64,000 nt of DNA from Arcuatula senhousia. Lineage: Eukaryota; Mollusca; Bivalvia; Mytilida; Mytilidae. The notes under the pieces are model-generated. The model was not told the DNA's origin, did not search any database, and was given only the letters and a program-made list of their open reading frames with translations. The translations under genes and the position numbers were made by a program. Below, one piece after another: positions 13,001-25,000 of this stretch (its first letter is position 1; every line of letters begins with the position of its first letter). The stretch covers positions 18,060,001 to 18,124,000 of the forward strand of contig OZ020317.1 in the NCBI GenBank assembly GCA_963971305.1, in the 5' to 3' direction.

Positions 13001-16000
13001 AAAGAACCTTAGTTCAAGCAGCTGCACACTCGAATAAAAAAAATTGATAACATCCAGATGTACATACATGTATGCAATACTCCTTGCATACCAATTTTCA
13101 TTAAATTCTGTTCAGTAGTTTGGGAGGAGTTGCGTCCACAACAGGATTTTCAAGTCCGAGAGGTGCCATAACTCCCATAAAAAATTGCAGACCAAAGATC
13201 CTGGTAACATGCACACACATAGGGTGTACTTCTTGCGAACCAAGTTTCAATGAGTTATGATAAGTAGTTTCAGTTAAGTCCACAAGATGATGAATCAGGA
13301 TTTTCGGCAAATTTCGAATTCCAAAGGGCCATAACTCCCACAAAAATTTGCAGACGAAAAATTCGTCGTAATATGCACAAGATGATGAATCATGATTTAC
13401 ATCAAGTTTTGTTAAATTCCATTGAGTGGTTTTAGAGAAGTTGCGTCCACAAACTGTGGTTACAGGCGGACAGACGGACTGTCAGACCAGTAAAAACCCT
13501 CATACCCTCTGCAATTTGTTGCGTGGTGTATAATAAAGAGAGACCAAAATCAGCCCCATTCAATCTTTTATGGTACGAAACATTAATGTACAATTTCAAA
13601 GCATTTCTTTGACCAAAACAAAAGTTATTTGGGAACACACACAAAAATGGTAGCATTTGAGCGCCCCTCATTTTTAAACGAAAAAAGGTGGGAACCCCGA
13701 GACTCAATCCATCCATCCGTTTATGGTAAGGAACATCATTAGTCAAATTGCATAACAATCGGACAGCTGAAAGTATAGTTATTGTTGGAACACTTTAGTA
13801 AACAGACAACGACGACGACCATAATACATCCGCATTTTTTGTGGTCGTATAAAAGCTATGGTCTGACCCCCTTGTTTTATTTCAGAAATAGATAGAAAAC
13901 TCTCTAAATTAAAAAAAGAGCTAAAAACTGTGTGTACTTAAATGCTTTTTATAAATGTTGGTGTTGAACGTCCTTTTATACTTTTTTTTAACAGAAATAA
14001 TAATGAAAAGAATAAATGGTTGATCACTGGGTTTTTTTTTCAGAAATCATTAGTTACCAACTCTAATATGCAATTAAAAAGTAAAATGACAAAGCCATTG
14101 AAATAATTATTGGATAAAAAATTTCACATTTCCATCAAGTTCACATTTTTTGCTGCGTCATGCATGTTTGAAAGGTCAGATTGTTTACAATGCTATAGAT
14201 ATGGAAAATGTGTGAACGAACAAACAAACATATTTGTTAAAGACTTCTTAAATTTTAAGCATTATCGATAACATTTAAGATCAACAATATACGGACATAT
14301 ACACTTGCAATAAACTGATAGTCCGAGATCACGAAGTTAGGAACTGACAAAAGCACGTGCAGAACAGAGAAAGGGGATAACTCGGCGGCCATTTTGGTTG
14401 GGTGATGTGCCATAATCTAACACAATTCGTAGAGGACATCCAAAAACACCAAATGTACAAAGTTGGAAAGCAAGCCCAGAAGATCAATACAGAAATGCAC
14501 GTTTGAAAGATCAAATTGTTAACAATGCTAGATATGAAAAGAAAAGTGAATGAGCAAACAACCATATTTGTTAAAGACTTGTTTGTTAAAATTCAAACAT
14601 TATGAACAACATTTAAAATCAATCATATAAGGACATATACACTTGCATTAAAGCTGATAGTCCGAGATCACGAAGTTAGGTACGAAAGCAATCCCAGAAG
14701 ATCAATAAAGAAAAGTTAACAGACAGAAGCGACGGACGGAAGACGGACGACTAATAATGAGACAACAGCTCACATGACTTTCGGGTCAGGTGGGCTATAA
14801 AGCCAGGGTTGGTGTTTTCCAATCTACTTGTAGTATCTTAGGACTAAGAATCGTCCTTTTTAAGACTCGACTTGGTCTTATGCCGTGTTCTTGAAGCGCT
14901 GTTCTATTGGCCACATTTTTAGGATAAAGGCTTCAAACAAGATTACGTCAATTAGACGACCTTATCTTAATTTTTACACGTCTTATACACAATAACTCAC
15001 ATTTCGTTACAAGTGATAGTGGTATGTCAGTAAAAGATCGCCCCGAAGGCCGGAGTGGGTGATTTAACTGACACAAAACTATTTTACGTCCCAGCCTTCA
15101 AAATATGCCATGTAAAATTTAAATACAAACATTAGAATACATTCTGTGCGTTTAGAATCAATTAGAAAACATTTTTATAATATATAATAGTTCAATTTTG
15201 ACTGGTAAGTTTCGGTTCTTCGTTAGTTATTGCTTTACTCCATAGCAGCGTGGTTTCGTCTATATCCGGGTAGTGAACATGAATGAACATGAAATAATGA
15301 TGAAGTGGAGGAAAGAAGGGCACATAGCCAATTGGAGAGGAGAATATTAACTTCCAATAAACAAGGGGCTCCCAGGAGCCTGAATCGCTCACCTGAACTA
15401 CACATATACACATATTTTCTAGATATTAGTGTGCTTGACCATGTGCAATTTAAATTTCTGAAATATCTAATTAAGTTTCCAAGATATAAGGCTTAAATAA
15501 GTGCAAAATTTGGCAAAAATAACCTCTGTATATTAAAAGGGCCATAAGTTATACAAGGGTCGTCTGACAACAACGATTAGCCTAACGCTTCAACGTGTTA
15601 AGTTCAATCAGCAAAAGCATTTAAGCAATCAAAAGATTTAAGACCTATACAAGTGAGCACACTCGAATAAAAAAAATGTGATAACATCCAGAAGTACATA
15701 CATGTATGCAATACTTCTTGCATACCAATTTTCATTAAATTCTTTTCAGTAGTTTGGGAGGAGTTGCGTCCACAACAGGATTTTCAAGTCCGAGAGGTGC
15801 CATAATCCTACAAAAATTGCAGACCAAAGATCCTGGTAACATGCACACACAATGAATTATGATAAGTAGTTTCAGTTAAGTCCACAAGATGATGAATCAT
15901 AACTCCAACAAAAAAATTGCGGACGAAAAATTCGTCGTAATATGCACAAGATGATGAATCATGATTTACATCAAGTTTTGTTAAATTCCGTTGAGTGGTT

Positions 16001-19000
16001 TTAGAGAAGTTGCGTCCACAAACTGTGGTTACAGGCGGACAGACGGACTGTCGGACCAGTCAAAACTCTCATACCCTCTGCAATTCGTTGCATGGTTTAT
16101 AATGAAGAGAGACCAAAATCAGCCCCATTCACCCTATCATGGTACGAAACATTAATGTAAAATGTAAAAAAAAAGCATTTGTTTGACCAAAACAAAAGTT
16201 AATTGGGAACACACCAAAAAATGGTAGCATTTGGGCGCCCCTCATTTTTAAACGAAAAAAGGTGGGAACCCCGAGACTCAATCCCATCCATCCGTTTATG
16301 GTAAGGAACATTATTGTCAAATTGCATAACTATCGGACAGCTGAAAGTATAGTTATTGTGGAAACACTTTAGTAAACAGACAACGACGACGACCATAATA
16401 CATCCGCATTTTTTTGCGGTCTTATAAAAACTATGGGTTGACCCCCTTGTTTTATTTCAGAATCAGATAGAAAACTCTCTAAATTAAAAAAAAAGAGCTA
16501 AAAACTGTGTGTACTTAAATGCTTTTTATAAGTGTTGGTGTTGGTTTTTATACCTTTTTTTAAGAAATAATAATGAACAGAATAAATGGTTGCTCTCTGT
16601 TTTTTTTTTCAGAAATCATTAGTTACCAACTCTAATATGCAATTAAGAGCCAATCTGTGAGAAAACCATGCAATTTTGTTCCAAACCAATATTTTCATAT
16701 CAACTTTAGGGATGGTTTAACAAAAAGACCTTCATGAAAGACTTATTTTGGTAAAATATTTTTTCCGGGAAATTCAAGATGGCCGACCTGCAGGGTTCAT
16801 CAAAAGTTCTGATTATTGATCCAACAGAATGCTCTTTTGTCTCTTAGAAATTATGTTTTCAAGTATGTTAGCGGTCATAATTTTCAAGATAGAGGCATCC
16901 AAAAATGGCATTAGGTCATTTTCGACATAGTCACAAAACGTGCTTCTGTACACCACTTTAGCGACATTTTTTTTACAGAAGTTGTTGAATGAATAGTAAA
17001 CAGTTGATTTTTTCAAAGGTGCCCGTTAAATGTTTGTTCAAAATTGGCAAAAGCATATATTGGCCAAAAACATCACGACCCCCCAAAAAAAACTAAGTAA
17101 AAAAAAATTGTTTTCTGAAAGGTATCTGAGACGATGTCTTATAGTATTAACCACATGAAAAGAAGTGTAAAAAATTGCATTGCCTGGTACACATTTTTTT
17201 TTTCAATTTTTTTTCGGACAGTTTTTTTAAAGGTAGATAGCAATTTCAGCCACATAACACATTTTGTCATTTTTGACCAAATTTATCTAAGTCAAATTTA
17301 TACAGATTCTTTTGATATTGATTGCTGGCATGTAGACGTAAGCATACTTTAGAATAAATAAAAACACCTTTTCCCTGTATAGAACAACTTTAAAAAAAAT
17401 GCTACCAAATGGGCCCAGAAGCTCAATTTTGGACTATGAAGAAAATGACCAAATGCCATTTTTGGATGCCTCTATCTTGAAAATTATGACCGCTAACATA
17501 CTTGAAAACATTATTTCTAAGAGACAAAAGAGCATTCTTTTGGATCAATAATCAGAACTTTTGACTGGATTTATCATGGGTCTGCCTTCATCATCTAAAT
17601 TTGACAATATCTTCAATTTATCAATTATTCTTGAAAAATACACCAATTTGACTCTTGAATTGCACTTATTCTGCAACTCGAAGACAGTTACATTTATTTT
17701 TATTGTAACAACATATCTTGTCACTTATTAAAAATGCACTTTGTTTGAGATTGAACACAAGCATGTTTTTACAAATGTTGTCAAAAACTAAGAAATTTTC
17801 TACCAAAATGTGAGATTGACCCACTTCTCTGACTTTTAGCGATGTCATAAAGCATGAGCCGAGCTCTATTTTTTAATACATTTGACATTAAAGCCTTTTG
17901 TTAAAGTATATGGGAGTCAATTTGATTTAAAGAGCCTGCCTTAGACATAAAACAATGCTAAAATTCAAGTATTTTGATGGTTTTTTTTTTACAATTTGGA
18001 AAATTGCCCATGTCACCCCCTAGGGACGCTGGGTTTTTAAAACTTTCATCTATTTTGAAGGCAAATGTATTACCCTTTAGATATTTACTGTTCAATTTTT
18101 GATAATTTGAAGATAAATGGACCAAATGAAACATTGAAACACATGAGGTTTTGTAATTATTCAAGCTGATATTGTAAAGAACCCAGGAATACTGATTACT
18201 GATGAACCCTGTAGGTCGGCCATCTTGAATTTCCCGGAAAAAATATTTTGCCTAAATTAGTCTTTCATGAAGGCCTTTTAGTTAAACCATCCCTTAAGTT
18301 GATATGAAAATATTGTTTTGGAACAAAATTTAGGATTTTGCATGGAATTCTGGCAGATTGGCTGTTAAAAAGTAAAATGACAAAGCCATTGAAATAATTA
18401 TTGGATAAAAAGTTACACAGTTCCATCAAGTTCACATTTTTGCTGCGTCATGCATGTTTGAAAGGTCAGATTGTTTACAATGCAAGATATGGAAAATGTG
18501 TGAACGAATAAACAATCATATTTGTCAAAGACTTCTTAAATTTTAATGCATTATCGATAACATTTAAGATCAACAATATACGGACATGTACACTTGCAAT
18601 AAACTAATAGTCCGAGATCACGAAGTTAGGAACTGAAAAAAAGCACGGGCAGAACAGAGAAAGGGGATAACTCGTCAGCCATTTTGGTTGGTTGATGTGC
18701 CATAATTTAACACACTTCGTAGAGGACATCCAAAAACACCAAATGTACAAAGTTGGAAAGCAAGCCCAGAAGATCAATACAGAAATGCACGTTTGAAAGA
18801 TCAAATTGTTAACAATGCTAGATATGAAAAGAAAAGTGAATGAGCAAACAACCATATTTGTTAAAGACTTGTTTGTTAAAATTCAAACATTATGAACAAC
18901 ATTTAAAATCAATCATATAAGGACATATACACTTGCATTAAAGCTGATAGTCCGAGATCACGAAGTTAGGTACGAAAGCAATCCCAGAAGATCAATAAAG

Positions 19001-22000
19001 AAAAGTTAACAGACAGAAGCGACGGACGGAAGACGGACGACTAATAATGAGACAACAGCTCACATGACTTTCGGGTCAGGTGGGCTTGTAAAGCCAGGGT
19101 TGGTGTTTTCCAATCTACTAGTAGAGCTTAGGACTAAGAATCGTCCTTTTTGAGACTAGACTTGGTGTTATGCCGTGTTCTCGAAGCTGTTCTATTGGCC
19201 ACATTTTTAGGATAAAGACTTCAAATAAGATTACGTCAATTATAGACCTTTACACATCTTATACACTCACATTTCGTTACAAGTGATAGTGGTATGTCAG
19301 TAAAAGATCGCCCCGACGACCGGAGACCGGAGTGTGTGATATAACTGACACAAAACTATTTTACATCCCAGCCTTCAAAATATGCCATGCAAAATTTTAA
19401 TACAAACCATTAGATTTACATTCTGTGCGTTTAGAATCAATTAGAAAACATTTTAATTAAATATAATAGTTCAATTTTGACTGGTAAGTTTCGGTTCTTC
19501 GTTAGTTATTGCTTTACTCTAAAGCAGCGTGGTTTCGTCTATATCCGGGTAGTGAACATGAAATGGGTGATATAATGAACATGAAATGATGATGAAGTGG
19601 AGAAAAGAAGGACACAAAGCCAATTTTAACTTCCAAAAAACAAGGGGCTCCCAGGAGCCTGAATATCTCACCTGAACTATACAGATACACATATTTTGTA
19701 GATATTAGTGTGCTTAACCATGTGCGATTTAAATTTCTGAAATATCTTATTAAGTTTTCAAGATATAGGGCTTAAATAAGTGCAAAATTTGGCAAAAATT
19801 ACGAAAACAACTCCCACTTCAACAGTAGGATCTTTTTCAAAATTTCAGAGCAGGTAGATCTTTATATGCTGATCACTTTTGATTTGCACAATTTTGATAT
19901 CTGTAACCATTTTTGAGTTATTAGCAAAACCCTGTAATTTACCCCTATGTTCTATTTTTAGCCATGGCGGCCATATTTTTTACCAATCAAAAATCCAAAC
20001 GATAGAATTGTAGCAGATATTCTATTGAACATGTGTGCCAAGTTTAAATGCAGTTGGTCTTATGGTGTCAGACAAGTAAATCTTTGAAAATCAGGGGAAA
20101 AGAAATGAAAAGTGGTAAATTTTGACGTTTTAAGGGCCACAACTCCTAAAAGAAATAGTTCTACAGCTTTGACCTAATTACATTAAATGTAGATCTTGAA
20201 GGTGTAGATCTTAATAATATGCAATTTAAATTTTTGAAATATCTTGCATAGTTTTCAAGATATAGAACTAAATAAGTGCAAATTTTTGAAAAAAAATCCG
20301 GAAATAGGGCAATAACTCCTACATCAGTTGTTGGATCTTCTTGAAAATTTCAAAGCAGGTAGATCTTGAGGTGCTGATCACTTTTACTTATGCCAGAATT
20401 TTGATATCTGTTACCGTTTTTGAGTTATTAGCAAAAAACTGAAATTTACCCCTATGTTTTATTTTTAGCCACGGCGGCCATGTTTTTTCGACAAATCAAA
20501 AAATCCAAACGACAGTTTTGTAGCACAAATGCTAATAAACAACTGTGCTAAGTTTGGTTGAAGTTGGATGTATGGTGTCAGACGAGTTAAGCTTTGAAAA
20601 GGTTTACGGACGGACGACGGACGCACGACGGACGCTTTCGGGTCAGGTGAGCTAAAAAAGAAGTGATGGACAGGGACCTGCAATTGAATGGACATCCTAA
20701 GGGTCCTACTCTTACCAAGACCTGCAGCAGGGTTCTTTAATGTGCGAAGAAAGCGACATTTTTCCCCGACACTGCACTTAGGGCACACATCCCAGTCGCT
20801 TTGTTGGCAAAGCGGTCCGACCCGACGTCAGGCTTCCAAGTGCTCTCCGACAAGCTTAGCGCTGATGTCAGTCTATTCGCCACCCAGGACTAGCACGGGT
20901 TAGTTTCGGTACTTCATAACGAACAAAAGTTTATTTTCCTCATCAATTGCAACATACTTAGTTTAAACCCGCCACATTTATTTAAATATGTGTCTGTCCT
21001 AAACCAGGAATCCTTGACTAAGCTTTTGTTTGCATTTGTCAGTTTTATTTTTTTGTTATTTGTTTGAGAAGGGGATCTTTCTCTGAGTTTTCCAGGCCTG
21101 GGCGCCACAAACCTAAAAATATACTGAAGTCCGAGAATGATTCTTATTTTCCATGGCGACTTCCATAGTTTTTCATGTATTGTGCCGCCCAGGCCATGGC
21201 TGGATTTGAATTGTTAATGCATCTTATCTTTGGCCGATTGCAAAACGGTGAGCAGCGCGTTTAAGGTTGCTAGCTGTTTTTCATTGTGTTTTTTTTTAAT
21301 TTCTGGTTGTTTATGCGGGTCTATTCCGCATGTCAATATCTCCTATTGTTGTATACTAATCCCAATTTCCCACTGAAACACTTATCTGAATGTGAATTAT
21401 AACATATACACATCAGTTTCGAAATGTTAGAATTATATGAAGATTAGTGATTGCATATTCAATATTGCAAGACTGGAACTAGGAAGTCAAAACTGCAATA
21501 CATTTTCTGAACACGCATAATGTTATTTTTTTCCAAACAGATAGAAGCTTCAAAGCCATTTGATTATTGTTAAAAAAAATATCAAAAACTCCTTAAAAAT
21601 ATTTGTTTTTAATTTAAAATCTGAGAATTTAAAAAATATATAGATTTTTACCCTTTAATGGTAGGAAAGGTTCATTCTCTTTTCAGTGAATTTCTGATCG
21701 ATATGGGTATTTTTAAAAAAGCAATGAGACGATCGAATTTTATTTCATGGAAATTGCATTGGCTGGTATCGTTTTTTTATGCCTATATCATATATTTTTT
21801 TACTTGCCCCAAAGTACAATCGTGGCATTCAAGAACTCCATGTACACCTACCTGGCTAATTCCTCCACCTCGGCGAAGTCACGTTCATACGTCGATTTCC
21901 ACCTGGATGTTGAACTCTCTATTCTTTCATTCAGTTCTGAAAAAAAATATCATATGATATTTTGAATGAAGCAAACAAGTACCAACAGGCCATTCGAATG

Positions 22001-25000
22001 TCGCATGTCGGAAAAGTAAACACAAGATCAACTTTGACATAACACGAAAAAAAAAACATTACATATCAAACACACATAAACACACACAATATCGCATTAC
22101 TTAGAGATTTACTATAGTAAAGCTGTTTTTAGTTACGCTGTTTAAAGTTTGTGCGGAGGATATAGGAAGGGCACTATACCCCTTTTACAAATAAAAAAGT
22201 GCTGAACGAACACATCTTTGACCCCGTATTCTAATTCTCCATCCTTTGAAACCACTAGATATAAAATTTTGTTGAAATCGAAGCATATAGACTAATTGCA
22301 CATGTTTGGGCCCGAAAATCGCATTTTCGCAAATAACTCGAAAACCGTAAATATCACTTCAACTTGTATTTCGAATTATTGAAGAGCTCCTTTTGCTCTA
22401 TTTACCTTACAAATTTCAGCCTTCTACCCACCTAGGTTATTACATTAAGTATGGATGAAATCGGTCATTTTTTACAACTTTGAAAATTTAAATTATAGAT
22501 TGGGGGTCGGCTTATGATAATATATTTATATACCAAGCTTGGTGCATGCCAGCCATTTTGAATATGGCGACTATTTTGATTTTTTTTAACCAATCAGGTT
22601 CTCTTTAATTTTGTCAATGAACGTCCAAATTTGGTCGAAATCTTTCCAGAGGTTTCCGAGTTAATTTTGGGGTACCGTTGGAAATGGCGGCCATTTTGAA
22701 AATTCTAAAAACCTTATGCACATCTTCAGTAACCCATCTTCCATCATATGTTGTTTTGTGAAAATCCTTCAAGTCGTTTATGAGAAAAGTTGCGGACACG
22801 TTCATGCCGCGGAGAAAGAAGGAAAAAATAGTAAGAAACAGAATAAAAACAATATGTCTCCAAACTTTCGTTTGGAATACATAATAATACATAATAACAA
22901 GAGGAACTGCTTACAAACACAATATTACGCAAAAATACTGTCGAAAGGTGCACCGGAAGTGTAAGCAGTTCATACTCGATAGTTTATTATAGTGTCATTC
23001 CTACACACATCCTACACACAAGCTTAATACGGTTTAATACGTACATTTCAATGACATGTTTGTCAACGTGACAATGTTTGAAAAATGTGAGACTCGTGTG
23101 TGAAATCAAAATATGTTTAGTCTAACCAAAGCGGAACATTTTCCAAGCAAGTTGCGACGTGTTTTATTGTAAAAAGGGGGAACTGCTTACCCTTCCTGAT
23201 CACCTGAGTACACTTTTGTTACATGTGGGTGCTGGTTACAGTTTTTTAATGCTTATCTGTTTCTCCATGTTATTTTCGTGTATATTGACTGGTTTATTTT
23301 GCGCATTCGGACTTTGACCTCGAATGATTCATTGGTACTTCTTTGCTTCTTGTACATGGTCTCTAAATCATAAAGGCTGGTAGAAAGCACTTGATGTCCT
23401 CTACACGTGGTAAAACCAAATATAGTATTGAGTAATCAAAGTTTCTATTGATTGATAAGATCAGATGTATAGAACCATGGAAGTAATATAGACTCAATAT
23501 TACTTCCATGATAGACCTTATTTAACTTAAAAATGTAAAAACGGGTTGTTTTTTTTCAGGTAATTTCGTTATGTTGTATAGGCATATTTCAAATAGTAAC
23601 CCCTCATCACTCATCAGCAGTATTTGAATCAAAACATTGGAAGAAACGTAGTAAAAACTAAAAAGTTCGAACAGGAAAGCCAAACCCTTAGCCGAAATCT
23701 ATATATGTTACAGTAAAAGTGTATAATTAGGAATTATACATAATTCCTGAAAATTTCAGTAAATATGTATAATTACTGGCCTCATTAGTTATTATACATA
23801 ATTACTGAAATTTTCAGGAATTATGCATAATTACTAAAATATTGAGCAGTAATTATGTATAATTCCTAAAGACTAATGAAATGGTATTAAACTTGTTCTT
23901 ATTTGTTAAAAAACATGTCAGGCAAAGCAAAATAAGCACAATGCATTTCACAAAATTCTAATCCCTTTAGATTACACATATTTATTATGGATGTTGGATT
24001 TGGAAATATCTCCAGTTCTTATATTGTGCAAGTGACTGGCACATTATTAAATTTAAAGAAATGTACAAATCGCAACTTATTGCACATTTAACTGTCTTTT
24101 CATCACAAACATTTGTTTGTTTCAAACCTGTATTAGCTTATGTATATGAAACCGAATCAGTTTAGCTAAAATAGAATTTTAGTTAAAATTTAAGTTTGTT
24201 TTATTTAATTAAGTTAGATTATTTACAAGGATCAAATATAGGCCAGTCAATTTAACTGTAAGGCTAGGGAATCCTGCAATACTACCCAAAATACACACGA
24301 GTCTTAAACAGTTGCCCATGATGTGGACATTTCAATGCTAAGAATTAAAGCCTGAGTTGTATATTCTTTGACGCACTTTCTGATACTGTTTTTAAACGGA
24401 AAATAAATACATGTAGAGACTTTTAAAAGATTTTTAAGCTGTTTTTTCCTCTGACCAAAACTTAGCAAAACAATATTCAAAAAACTGTTCACTAACTTTA
24501 AATTTACTTAAATTGACTTCACTATCATAATTTTTTTTCATTTTTATACCATAACTGAAATTTTCAAAATACTTAACATATTAAAAGAGAATTAATGAGT
24601 GGTTGAATAAAACAATCAGAGTTATTTAAAAGTATTAGCTTGATAAAATTTGTGTAAAGAGATTGATAATTTCAACAGATATAGTACAAATGTATTGGAA
24701 TGGTTGTGCCCTATTTTACAAATTTACTGAAATCAAATCAGTAAATTTGTATAAAAACTTCTATAAAAATCAGTATTTATGTATAATTACTGGTCAGAAT
24801 TAGGAATTATATATAATTCCTAACCCATTTAGTAATTATACATATTTACTGAAATTTCAGGAATTATGTATAATTCCTAATTATACACTTTTACTGTAAC
24901 ATATATACCACATTCAATACAAGCAGAAACTCTTCTTGCCCTTCACGAGTACCTGAATTCACTTTCGTTACGAATAAAAATGTCGTCGCTGATCTACGTT

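Noticed and set aside
14329..18855. Duplicate minus frames of ~80 codons starting [10 protein letters not shown]
   Set aside because: They recur because the segment is duplicated; no conserved domain and the frame differs at the ends of the two copies.
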